A DNA stretch of 13,751 nucleotides from Candidatus Methanovirga basalitermitum (GCA_031284445.1 JAISZW010000049.1:1-13751); one strand, 5' to 3'; shown: positions 5,907 to 13,233, counted from the stretch's first letter. The notes: a model not told the origin generated them from the letters alone. Numbers and translations are program-made.

Positions 5907-7238
5907 GTGTCAAAAAATAACAATTCAATTATCAAAGGAACCATATTTTTATTATTAGGTATACTTATCATCTATGCTATGATTACTCTTCATATCAAAG
6001 ATATTTTTATTTATTTAGGGTTTATAGTCATCGGTTTTGGAATATATTCAATAGTTATAAGTTTTCTTAAAAACAGGACTATCAAAGAACACAATTCTAA
6101 TAAATCGTTAAAAAGGCTTTTAGAAAATAATTTCCAAGGAAAAAGTAATATACTAAATAAGGTACCAATCCATGATGAAAAAAGTTCTAAAATGAAAAGG
6201 AGTAGAGTCCATAAATTTTCAAAACCTCAAGTCATTAACAAGTCAATTGGCAAATTTAAGTATTCTAATTCAAAGCCAGATCTATTAAATAACTCTAAGC
6301 CACGAAAATTTAAACCACATAAACAAGCATCAAAACCTTTTATTTTTACTCCTAACTATGAAAGACCATCGAATATAACTAGAAAACCTGTTAAAAAGCA
6401 TTTGAAATCTTCTAAAAGATATAAGTTAAGCAAAATTAAACCTACCATCTCTATTAATCAATTATCCAAAACATTAGGTCTTGAAAAAGAGAGTAGTGAG
6501 TTAAACAAATTAAAGAGAACATTAAAAGATGACAATCCTAATTCAAATAGCTCCACTATAAATAATCATTACCCAGATAGCCCTACCAAAATCATGTCCA
6601 CTTTAAATCGTCCTACTGCAAAAAAAAACATTATTAAATGCTCTAAATCCAAAAATTCTGGTTTAAATGAGTCTATTGATCTAAATAATCGTGCTATTAA
6701 TTTAAACAATGAAAAATTTCCTAAGTATAATGATTCAATAAATGAAGAGATTTTAAAAAATATGATTAAATATGATTTAAAAAATAAAAACAACAATCAA
6801 AATTTTATTGACAAACTTGATGAGATACATATTTTTTGTGAAGATAAAAGTCTAAAATTCAGCGAAACACTAGAAAGATTATCTAAAAAAGCAAAAAAAG
6901 AAATATTCATTGAAATTCCAAGTTTAAAATCTTTATCTAATGAAGTTTTGTTAATATTAAATTATTTAGGTGCAAGAATAATAATAGAAAAGTTTGATGT
7001 TAAAGATATTTCTTATTCTTTTATTATATCCTCTCTTTTAGAAAATAAAAACATATCAATAAAAATAATTGATTCTGTTGATTCAATAATTGTTGTTGTT
7101 GATAATGATTATGCATTAGTACTTTCAGAGTTAGTTAGCTCTGGAATAGGTGTTGGGGCTGTATTTACTGAAGAAAAAGAAGTAAATTCAATTAAAGACA
7201 CCTTTGAATTGTTATGGGAGATTTCAAAAGAATTGTAA
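5907..7238 (+). CDS. Two-helix membrane protein with disordered basic linker and PLD/TrmB-like C-terminal domain
   Basis: I do not recognise a named protein. The 443-residue product starts at GTG with AAAGGTG five bases upstream. Two membrane helices (about 9-27 and 32-54) form a hairpin, placing the rest in the cytoplasm by the positive-inside pattern. Residues 56-300 are low-complexity, rich in K, N, S and P with repeated short basic motifs such as KPRKFKPHK, so probably disordered and able to bind acidic partners. From about 307 a compact alpha/beta domain begins: IHIFCEDKS, then AKKEIFIEIPS, ARIIIEKF, a SIIVVVDNDYALVL strand-turn-strand, and a closing TFELLWEISKEL. This order resembles the phospholipase-D-like domain of archaeal TrmB-type regulators, but no HKD catalytic motif is present. 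The domain call is inference from pattern. It stands alone between the mobile-element wreck and the convergent larB. Confidence 0.8.
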   Translation: MSKNNNSIIKGTIFLLLGILIIYAMITLHIKDIFIYLGFIVIGFGIYSIVISFLKNRTIKEHNSNKSLKRLLENNFQGKSNILNKVPIHDEKSSKMKRSRVHKFSKPQVINKSIGKFKYSNSKPDLLNNSKPRKFKPHKQASKPFIFTPNYERPSNITRKPVKKHLKSSKRYKLSKIKPTISINQLSKTLGLEKESSELNKLKRTLKDDNPNSNSSTINNHYPDSPTKIMSTLNRPTAKKNIIKCSKSKNSGLNESIDLNNRAINLNNEKFPKYNDSINEEILKNMIKYDLKNKNNNQNFIDKLDEIHIFCEDKSLKFSETLERLSKKAKKEIFIEIPSLKSLSNEVLLILNYLGARIIIEKFDVKDISYSFIISSLLENKNISIKIIDSVDSIIVVVDNDYALVLSELVSSGIGVGAVFTEEKEVNSIKDTFELLWEISKEL

Positions 7239-7381
7239 AATAGCTATTTTATTAAATTACCTAAAGAAGCCGTTGTATAATTGTTTATGCAGGAATTCTC
7301 ATTTAAATATAATATCACACTAAATAAAATATTATAAAACATTTAATTTAAAAATTAAACAATTAAAAAACGTTATATCAA

Positions 7382-7411
7382 CTTTTTTAAGTTTTCAAAC
7401 AATTTTTTTTT
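7382..7411 (+). terminator. Oligo-T terminator region after the 5907 gene
   Basis: Two T runs (7383-7388 and a nine-T run at 7403-7411) lie in the 202-base convergent gap before the end of larB. The distance of about 150 bases from the stop is long, so assignment is tentative. On the opposite strand the A run near 7364-7369 could end larB transcription. Confidence 0.35.
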
Positions 7412-7440
7412 AATATATTACTGAAATATTTTTATTTTAA

Positions 7441-8214
7441 CTATAGAAGTTTAATAATTTTCAATGCAATAATGGCTGCTCCAAAACCGTTATCGATGTT
7501 TACAACTGAAAGACCAGGGGTACATGTTTGAAGCATGCTATAAATAGCTGCTTCACCTTTTGCAGCTATTCCGTAACCAACAGAAGTTGGAACTCCAATT
7601 ACTGGAATGTCTACTAATCCAGTTACAATAGAAGCCAAAGCACCTTCCATTCCAGCACAAATAATTAGGACTTTGACATCTTCTTCAATCATTATTTTTA
7701 TTTTGGGGAAAAGTCTATGGATTCCAGCTATTCCAACATCATAGAATTTAACAACTTCACAACAGCTTTCTTTGAGGATGGATGCTGCTTCTTCAGCGAT
7801 TGGAATATCTGAAGTGCCAGCACTTATTAAGCCTATTTTATGTTTGTAATTTTCTTTTTTTTCATCTTTTTCTTTTTTAATGATTAGAACTTTTCCTTTT
7901 TCATTGTAAAGACTAAAATTTTTTATATTAAGAATATCATTAACTATACTTTCATAGATATCATTTTCTAATTTTGTAACTATTAAGTTATCTTTATTAT
8001 TCTCATCTTCAAGATAAGTTTGAATGATTAACAATAAATCAGAATAAGCTTTACCTTTTGCTAATACTGCCTCTGGAAAACCAGAGCGATATTTTCGAGA
8101 AAGATCGAAATTAGCTATTTCTTCGATTTGCTTGATGTTATTAACCTTTAAAAGATTTTCAGCTTCATTAATACTAATTTTCCCATCTATCAACTTTTCT
8201 AATATTTTTTTCAA
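7441..8214 (-). CDS. larB: LarB, pyridinium-3,5-bisthiocarboxylate nucleotide pathway carboxylase/hydrolase
   Basis: LarB carboxylates the pyridinium ring of nicotinic acid adenine dinucleotide and releases AMP, giving pyridinium-3,5-biscarboxylic acid mononucleotide. This is the first step to the nickel-pincer cofactor, cytoplasmic. The 257-residue protein has a helical N-terminal part with the conserved RSGFPEAVLAKGK (about 43-55). Its C-terminal domain is of the PurE/AIR-carboxylase type (about 125-257) with ISAGTSD, YDVGIAGIHRL, CAGMEGALASIVTGL, IGVPTSVGYG and NIDNGFGAA. The start is set at TTG 8214 because GGTGA lies five bases before it; the earlier in-frame TTG 8226 and GTG 8223 overlap that site. 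Neither larA, larC nor larE is in the window. It is divergent from the AAA ATPase gene, and its promoter is probably near 8291-8302. Confidence 0.92.
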   Translation of the reverse strand: MKKILEKLIDGKISINEAENLLKVNNIKQIEEIANFDLSRKYRSGFPEAVLAKGKAYSDLLLIIQTYLEDENNKDNLIVTKLENDIYESIVNDILNIKNFSLYNEKGKVLIIKKEKDEKKENYKHKIGLISAGTSDIPIAEEAASILKESCCEVVKFYDVGIAGIHRLFPKIKIMIEEDVKVLIICAGMEGALASIVTGLVDIPVIGVPTSVGYGIAAKGEAAIYSMLQTCTPGLSVVNIDNGFGAAIIALKIIKLL

Positions 8215-8219
8215 AACAA

Positions 8220-8225
8220 TCACCA
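8220..8225 (-). promoter_or_regulatory. Ribosome-binding site that sets the larB start at TTG 8214
   Basis: On the minus strand TGGTGA is followed by five bases and TTG. The resulting N-terminus, MKKILEKLIDGKISINEAE, looks like ordinary LarB starts, whereas the longer form adds a four-residue MVIV. Confidence 0.65.
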
Positions 8226-8286
8226 AAATATTGCATTGTTATTTTTGAAAATTAAATGAAGTTTTACTCAAAATTTAATCGTTAAG

Positions 8287-8302
8287 TAAAATATTTATAA
8301 GT
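8287..8302. promoter_or_regulatory. Shared TATA-like region between divergent larB and AAA ATPase genes
   Basis: AAAATATTTATAAGTT resembles a BRE/TATA element on the plus strand, and its complement (AACTTATAAATATTTT) does so on the minus strand. It could serve either gene: larB with a leader of about 50 bases, or the ATPase with a leader above 100 bases. Further TATA-like sites exist nearby, so this is a candidate only. Confidence 0.35.
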
Positions 8303-8379
8303 TAAAATATCTTATTATAATTACACTTATAATATTGTTAAATTGTTATTCAAATAAATAATATTTCTGTTTAAATGGT

Positions 8380-8430
8380 TGATTAAGAATTTTTTAATCA
8401 GACTTCTTTAAGAAGTTTGTTTTAAGGAGT
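8380..8430 (+). promoter_or_regulatory. Tandem hairpins in the AAA ATPase leader, overlapping the ribosome-binding site
   Basis: TGATTAA (8380-8386) pairs with TTAATCA (8394-8400). The next block, ACTTCTTTAAGAAGT (8402-8416), is a perfect palindrome. ACTTCTT (8402-8408) can instead pair with AAGGAGT (8424-8430), which contains the probable Shine-Dalgarno AAGGAG of the gene starting at 8440, with one G-U pair. Two exclusive foldings are therefore possible, one hiding the ribosome-binding site. That it works as a switch is inference. Confidence 0.4.
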
Positions 8431-8439
8431 TGTGAGTGA

Positions 8440-9555
8440 GTGAGATTAAATAAACTACCAAAAGAACAAGTAGTTCATAGTCCTAATGTTTCAATTGCTT
8501 CTGTAAAGATAAAAAAAGAAGCTAAAGCCGTTGTTGTTGAAGGAGCTGGTTTTCCATTTAAATTGCCATTTATGGATGTTTCAAATTTAGAAGTTAACAA
8601 TAAAGAACTTTTTGAAATCTATGCTAAAGAACAATGGTTTGGATCTCCTGCTGTAGAAGGCAATTATCTTTTTGATCAAAAAATAATCCCTGATTTTGGT
8701 TTTAAAATCATAACAGCTTATCCTAATAACTCTGTTATTGGTGAAAATACTTCAATTATTCTTTTAAATAATAATGAAGATAATTTGAAAATTGAATCTA
8801 ATCTAAGCTTAGATGATGTTATAGGTCAGGGAAAAGCTAAAGCTAAATGTAAAGTTATCATGAAGTATCTTGATGATCCTGAAAAATTTGCAGATTGGGC
8901 TCCACGGAACATATTGTTTTATGGAGTTTCAGGTACTGGTAAAACAATGTTGGCTAAGGCACTTTCTAATGAGCTTGATGTTTCATTGTATTTAATCAAA
9001 GCAACGAATCTAATCGGTGATCATGTAGGTGATGGTGCTGCTTCAATTCATGATTTATTTGAAAAAGCAGGGAAAAATTCACCATCCGTTATATTCATCG
9101 ATGAAATCGATGCTATTGGACTTCATAGAAAATATCAATCTATAAGGGGAGATGTATCAGAGATTGTTAATGCTCTTTTAACTGAAATGGATGGAATATC
9201 AAATAATGAGGGTATTGTGACAATCGCAGCGACTAACAATCCAGAACAGTTAGACTATGGAATCAGAAGTCGTTTTGAAGATGAGTTTGAATTCACTCTT
9301 CCAGATGAAAAAGAGAGAAGATCAATTTTTAATAAGTACATAGACACACTACCAATACCTATTAAACCAACAACTAAACAATTAGCTAAATTAACTAAAG
9401 GGTTTTCAGGAAGAGATATAAAAGAGAAAGTGCTTAAATCTTCACTTCATAAAGCAATCTCAGAAGAAGCTGATGAGATATCAATGGAACATGTTAATTA
9501 TGCTTTAAGTAATTATTATAGAGAAAATAACTCACCAAAGAACATGTTCGCATGA
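8440..9555 (+). CDS. Single-domain AAA ATPase with unusual N-terminal domain
   Basis: A 371-residue ATPase of the classic AAA type that probably remodels or unfolds proteins as a ring in the cytoplasm. Residues 1-115 form a beta-rich N-terminal domain I do not recognise; there is no coiled coil as in PAN and no membrane helix as in FtsH. The AAA domain (about 122-360) shows LDDVIGQ, Walker A GVSGTGKT (162-169, V and S where most members have two prolines), Walker B VIFIDE (217-222), sensor-1 N266 (ATNN), arginines R276 and R278 (GIRSRFED) as likely fingers, and the lid motif GFSGRDI near 330-336. The pore-loop position reads NLIGDHVGDG without the usual aromatic residue. The GTG at 8440 has AAGGAG ten bases upstream. 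The amidohydrolase follows after 33 bases, probably in one transcript. Confidence 0.88.
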   Translation: MRLNKLPKEQVVHSPNVSIASVKIKKEAKAVVVEGAGFPFKLPFMDVSNLEVNNKELFEIYAKEQWFGSPAVEGNYLFDQKIIPDFGFKIITAYPNNSVIGENTSIILLNNNEDNLKIESNLSLDDVIGQGKAKAKCKVIMKYLDDPEKFADWAPRNILFYGVSGTGKTMLAKALSNELDVSLYLIKATNLIGDHVGDGAASIHDLFEKAGKNSPSVIFIDEIDAIGLHRKYQSIRGDVSEIVNALLTEMDGISNNEGIVTIAATNNPEQLDYGIRSRFEDEFEFTLPDEKERRSIFNKYIDTLPIPIKPTTKQLAKLTKGFSGRDIKEKVLKSSLHKAISEEADEISMEHVNYALSNYYRENNSPKNMFA

Positions 9556-9588
9556 TTAATCCATATCAATTTTTATAAAGGAAAAACA

Positions 9589-10818
9589 ATGAATTCAACT
9601 TTAATAAAAAATGTAACACTTATCGGTACTGTTAATGGGAAAATGATTGAAAATACTTCAATAGCTATTGAAAATGGGAAAATAAAAGAAATTGGTAATG
9701 ATATATCTAAAAATTCATCAAATTATTCTAAAATCATAGATGGTGAAGATGGTTTCTTAATGCCAGGATTTATTGATGCTCATGTTCATTTATTAGCTAA
9801 TGGTTTTCAAAATGAAGATTATATGAATGATCCACTTTCATACTACTTTTATAAAGGAATAAATGCAGCTAAACTAACATTAGAAGCTGGTATAACAACA
9901 GTTCGTGACTGTGGATTAGCTGACTATGGATTTAAATTAGCAGTAAGCAAAAAACTATTTCCATCACCAAAAGTCCAAATATCTGTAATGCCTCTTTCAA
10001 TAACTGGTGGTCATTTTGATTTCACATTAAAGTCTGGACATGACATGATTGTGAAATACTCTGGACTTCCACACCCTAACTGTAATGGTGTTGAAGGAGT
10101 AATAGCTAAAACAAGAGAGGTTGCACGTGCAGGTGCTGATTTCATAAAAGTCATGGCAACTGGTGGAACCATAAGCGCAAATGATAAAACTGATGATGTT
10201 CAATTCAGTATTAAAGAACTTAAAGCCATTGTTGATGAAGCAAATCGTCTTGATAGGAAAGTTGCTACTCATTGTCATGGATATGGTGGATTAGAGCATT
10301 CAGTTAAAGTTGGTGTTCATTCAATTGAGCATGGAACACCTGTTGATAAGAAAAATGCTAAAATAATGGTGGATAAAGGCATATTTTTGATTCCAACATT
10401 CTTAGTAATAAAAGATCAGGAAATAGCTGCTAAAAATAAGACTTTACAAGAGAATAAAATTGAACCTGTGTTAAAATTAGTTAAAATGCATGGAGAAAAC
10501 ATGGAAATGGCATATAATCAAGGAGTAACAATGGCTATGGGAACTGATAGTGGTGTTCAAGAACATGGGAATAATTTAGCTGAATTAGGTTATTTCGTGA
10601 AAATGGGAGCCTCACCTCTTGAAGCAATTATAACAGGAACTCTAAATAGTGCTGAATGTTTATCTCTTGAAGATAGAATTGGTTCAATTGAAATTGGAAA
10701 ATCTGCAGATTTAGTTTTCACAAAAAAGAATCCTCTTGATGATATTTCAGTTCTAAAAGATAGAAATAATATTTTATTGGTTTTTCAAGATGGAAATATT
10801 GTTAAGAACCTATTCTGA
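9589..10818 (+). CDS. Metal-dependent amidohydrolase (imidazolonepropionase/prolidase-like, COG1228)
   Basis: A 409-residue cytoplasmic hydrolase with complete active-site ligands. H65-x-H67 lies in PGFIDAHVH, K187 in DFIKVMATGG is the likely carboxylated lysine bridging two metals, H228 and H230 lie in ATHCHG, H248 in SIEHGT and D320 in MGTDSG. Small beta-sandwich segments at the N- and C-termini (about 1-58 and 365-409) complete the usual fold. Family relatives include imidazolonepropionase and the bacterial Xaa-Pro or Xaa-Arg dipeptidases. The KVMATGG and GTDSG motifs lean to the dipeptidase-like branch, but the substrate cannot be read from sequence. No histidine-degradation genes are nearby. 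The ATG at 9589 has AAAGGA six bases upstream. It follows the AAA ATPase closely and ends 12 bases from the convergent ZPR1-type gene. Confidence 0.9.
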   Translation: MNSTLIKNVTLIGTVNGKMIENTSIAIENGKIKEIGNDISKNSSNYSKIIDGEDGFLMPGFIDAHVHLLANGFQNEDYMNDPLSYYFYKGINAAKLTLEAGITTVRDCGLADYGFKLAVSKKLFPSPKVQISVMPLSITGGHFDFTLKSGHDMIVKYSGLPHPNCNGVEGVIAKTREVARAGADFIKVMATGGTISANDKTDDVQFSIKELKAIVDEANRLDRKVATHCHGYGGLEHSVKVGVHSIEHGTPVDKKNAKIMVDKGIFLIPTFLVIKDQEIAAKNKTLQENKIEPVLKLVKMHGENMEMAYNQGVTMAMGTDSGVQEHGNNLAELGYFVKMGASPLEAIITGTLNSAECLSLEDRIGSIEIGKSADLVFTKKNPLDDISVLKDRNNILLVFQDGNIVKNLF

Positions 10819-10830
10819 ATTTAGGGGTAA

Positions 10831-11409
10831 TCATTTATCCATGTCAATTATAGTGGAACTGTTTTTTAAATTGGCTAACTCTTTTTTAGTTAACTTTCTT
10901 TTTTTCACATCAGAATCGACTATACTACTTTGACCAAGAGGATCTTCAATAATCAGGTCTGCTTTCAAATTACCATTTAATAGCTTGTCTATCTTTTCAA
11001 GAATGTCTTCTGCATTTTTTTGGGCTTCATCTTTTGGAAATAATATTAAAGCTTGTCTTACTCCATTTTGAAATCTTTTTAAGACTCCTTCAATGTTAGA
11101 TATATAACCTTGTGATTTTGGCCCTGGTTCTACTTTAATACCAAGTTTTGGTATGGAAACAGTTGCAGATTGTGATCTAACTACTCTATTAGATAATTTG
11201 TCCTTAGATATTTCCATTTCATATCTGACAGGATCGTCATGATCCAGTACTATTACATCACTATGTTTATATCCACATACATCGCATACAACTGATGTTT
11301 CCATTACTTCTCCAAAATATGGTATGTTTTCAGTTTTAATTCTTGAGTGTGCAGTTTTTAGTCCATTACAAACTGGGCAATCAACCATCATTCCTTCAAC
11401 TTCTTCCAA
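10831..11409 (-). CDS. ZPR1-type zinc-finger protein
   Basis: A 192-residue protein of the archaeal ZPR1-related family. A four-cysteine zinc finger is visible as C11-x2-C14 (CPVCNG) and C42-x2-C45 (CDVCGY). It is followed by a ZPR1 beta-domain containing KLSNRVVRSQSATVSIPKLG and EPGPKSQGYISNIEGVL (about 71-110), then a helical segment and a charged, probably flexible tail (about 150-192). Eukaryotic ZPR1 binds and helps fold elongation factor 1A; the archaeal role is not established, though a link to aEF1A is a fair guess. The start is TTG 11409, since GGGTG lies five bases upstream, whereas the ATG at 11391 has a purine run too close to it. It is divergent from the DUF1611 gene, with a possible TATA element around 11470-11479 on its strand. 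Confidence 0.88.
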   Translation of the reverse strand: MEEVEGMMVDCPVCNGLKTAHSRIKTENIPYFGEVMETSVVCDVCGYKHSDVIVLDHDDPVRYEMEISKDKLSNRVVRSQSATVSIPKLGIKVEPGPKSQGYISNIEGVLKRFQNGVRQALILFPKDEAQKNAEDILEKIDKLLNGNLKADLIIEDPLGQSSIVDSDVKKRKLTKKELANLKNSSTIIDMDK

Positions 11410-11469
11410 TCGGACACCCTCTAACTTTTTCTATTTATACTGATAGATTTTATTAGTTATTAGTAATAG

Positions 11470-11479
11470 TTATATATAC
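11470..11479 (-). promoter_or_regulatory. TATA-like promoter candidate of the ZPR1-type gene
   Basis: The minus strand reads GAGTATATATAACT around here, about 60-70 bases before the TTG at 11409. It is the clearest TATA motif on this strand in the divergent gap (11410-11666). Confidence 0.35.
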
Positions 11480-11578
11480 TCATTGTAACTAAAAATAGTA
11501 ATTAATATATTGTTAAAAATATTCTATTTTATCAATCTTAAATTTAAAGATAAACTTGAAAAATTTTAAATTATTGGG

Positions 11579-11588
11579 TTTATAAAAA
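11579..11588 (+). promoter_or_regulatory. TATA-like promoter candidate of the DUF1611 gene
   Basis: TTTATAAAAA lies about 80 bases before the TTG at 11667, predicting a leader of about 55 bases. Confidence 0.35.
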
Positions 11589-11656
11589 CCATCTAATATT
11601 CATTAAACTATAGTATAATCATTCAATGGCTAAATTTTTATTAAAACAAGAAATAT

Positions 11657-11662
11657 AGGTGA
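11657..11662 (+). promoter_or_regulatory. Ribosome-binding site that sets the DUF1611 start
   Basis: AGGTGA, four bases, then TTG at 11667. It is the same register as ribC, DUF2304 and the sequon-rich protein, and no ATG competes nearby. Confidence 0.75.
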
Positions 11663-11666
11663 TTTT

Positions 11667-12722
11667 TTGTATACTGTAACCTCTATTGAGGAACTTCAAG
11701 AACTTAACCCGTATATAATAATTGGATGTGGTGGAGGAGGAGAGAAATTTACCAATTTTGAAGGAATTAAGGCTGTTGGTTTTGTAGATAATGATAAACA
11801 AAAGCATGGGAAATCTTTTTGTGGATTTAATGTTTCATCAGATCTATTATCAATACTTAAAAAAACGGATGCTAAAACTGTAGCTATTATGTTACCAATA
11901 GGTGCAGAAGGAACAGCATTGATGTATGCAGTTCAAGCTATTTCAGCGGGAAAAAATGTAGTATCCTCATTTAGATCACTTTCATTAATGGAAAATTCGT
12001 CTTTGTTAAAATTGGCAAAGGATAAAAATGTTATTTTAAAAGAGATCACTCCTCGCTTAGATACTATTGAAAAGATTTTTGGATTTGCTCCTGAAAAATG
12101 TTGTGAGACTTTACCTAAGATTTTCTATAAACCAAAAGCCTCAATTGTTTTTGTTGGAGGAACTTCACAAGAATGTGGCAAAAGAACCACGACAAGACTG
12201 TTAGGAAAAGAAGCCATAAAAAGAGGAATTGATATTGGAATTCTCTCTACTGATGAAATGGGATTAGAAAAGCCAACTGACATGAATTTCAGAGCAGGAA
12301 GTCTTTCAGCTATGGATATTAGTTCTGCAATACTACAAGCAATAAAAACTATTGAAGAAGAGAAATTTCCCGAAATAATTTTCATTGAAGGGCAAGCAAG
12401 CTTAACCGAGATTGATAATCCTCATCCTAGAGGATTATCAGCATCTATATTAATTGGTGCTGCACCAGATGTCACAGTAGTTTGTCACAGACCAAATCAT
12501 CCTTATAGACATCCTCGTGGGATTGATTATGAGATTAAAGCTATTGAAGCAATTGAACCAACTAAAGTAGTTGGTTTATCTATAAATTTACTTAATATCG
12601 ATGATAATAAAAGTCTTGATGATTTTTCAGTTTATAACCTACCAATCGTTGATATGAAAAATGGAGGAGCAAAAATACTTTTAGACAGTATTTTAGATTA
12701 TTTAAATAATGAAAATAGTTAA
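11667..12722 (+). CDS. DUF1611/COG3367 family P-loop protein
   Basis: A 351-residue two-domain protein. The N-terminal Rossmann-like part (about 14-150) begins NPYIIIGCGGGGEKF and contains GIKAVGFVDND. The C-terminal part (about 155-351) has a P-loop-like GGTSQECGKRTT (164-175), IEGQASL near 246-252 and CHRPNHPYRHPRG. This is the DUF1611 signature, with EGQ and a P-loop. One characterised bacterial relative, DgcN, is reported as a D-glutamate N-acetyltransferase, and the family often sits beside dipeptide epimerases. No epimerase is in this window, so function here is open. The start is TTG with an excellent AGGTGA. The gene is followed by an eight-T run (12764-12771) and then sepF, 127 bases on, which probably has its own promoter. 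Confidence 0.85.
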   Translation: MYTVTSIEELQELNPYIIIGCGGGGEKFTNFEGIKAVGFVDNDKQKHGKSFCGFNVSSDLLSILKKTDAKTVAIMLPIGAEGTALMYAVQAISAGKNVVSSFRSLSLMENSSLLKLAKDKNVILKEITPRLDTIEKIFGFAPEKCCETLPKIFYKPKASIVFVGGTSQECGKRTTTRLLGKEAIKRGIDIGILSTDEMGLEKPTDMNFRAGSLSAMDISSAILQAIKTIEEEKFPEIIFIEGQASLTEIDNPHPRGLSASILIGAAPDVTVVCHRPNHPYRHPRGIDYEIKAIEAIEPTKVVGLSINLLNIDDNKSLDDFSVYNLPIVDMKNGGAKILLDSILDYLNNENS

Positions 12723-12763
12723 AATGACATATAGTGCTTTATTTAATTTTATCAGCATACTAA

Positions 12764-12771
12764 TTTTTTTT
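12764..12771 (+). terminator. Oligo-T terminator after the DUF1611 gene
   Basis: Eight consecutive Ts lie 42 bases after the stop codon and just before the probable sepF promoter. This suits U-rich archaeal termination. Confidence 0.45.
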
Positions 12772-12805
12772 AAATATTATTAAAATCATGACCTCTATAG
12801 GTCAT
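12771..12805 (+). promoter_or_regulatory. Probable sepF promoter with perfect operator-like dyad
   Basis: An AT-rich TATA-like stretch (TAAATATTATTAAAA, 12771-12785) is followed by ATGACCT-CTAT-AGGTCAT (12788-12805), a perfect 7+7 inverted repeat. The dyad lies where transcription would start, about 45 bases before the sepF ATG. It could be a repressor operator or a leader hairpin. There is no independent evidence for the regulator. Confidence 0.45.
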
Positions 12806-12849
12806 AGTAGTTCAATTCAAAATTAGTTGAGATAATAGGAGATTATTAG

Positions 12850-13233
12850 ATGGGATTTATTGATCAGTTTAAAAGAAGTCTGGGTATGGAAGAAGAAAAA
12901 AGAATGTCTGTGAAACCATTTGTAGAAGAAATCTTAGAGAGTACGGATGTATCTATCACTCCAGAACAACCTTTTTATGAGATTATACTAATTAAACCAA
13001 GAACAGAAGATGATATGGATTATGTTCGTGATCAGATAATCGAGGGAAATCCAGTTGTTATAGATGTTGCTTATCTTGAAAATGAAGGAGAAAAGACCTT
13101 TGAAATGATTGGTACTAAATTAAATGTTTTAAGAAAAGAACATAAAGCTGAAGCTATTTTATTATGCAAAACAAAAGATAAACACATAATTTTAATAAGT
13201 CCAAACAAGATTAAAGTTATTAAAAAAGGATAA
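12850..13233 (+). CDS. sepF: Archaeal SepF, membrane anchor of FtsZ
   Basis: A 127-residue cell-division protein. The N-terminal MGFIDQFKRSLGM (1-13) is a short amphipathic helix of the membrane-targeting type. A linker (about 14-38) follows, then the compact SepF core (about 40-127) with YEIILIKPRTEDDMDYVRDQ, the conserved NPVVIDVAYL strand and a final ILLCKTKDKHIILISPNKIK segment. SepF dimers bind the C-terminal tail of FtsZ and tether the ring to the membrane at mid-cell; this role has been shown for archaeal SepF, including in Methanobrevibacter. ftsZ itself is not in the window. The ATG at 12850 has GGAGA seven bases upstream. Transcription probably starts at the promoter and dyad about 45-80 bases before the gene. 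Confidence 0.92.
   Translation: MGFIDQFKRSLGMEEEKRMSVKPFVEEILESTDVSITPEQPFYEIILIKPRTEDDMDYVRDQIIEGNPVVIDVAYLENEGEKTFEMIGTKLNVLRKEHKAEAILLCKTKDKHIILISPNKIKVIKKG

Noticed and set aside
12125..12385. Minus-strand open frame inside the DUF1611 gene
   Set aside because: It overlaps the conserved P-loop region on the other strand, with no start signal.
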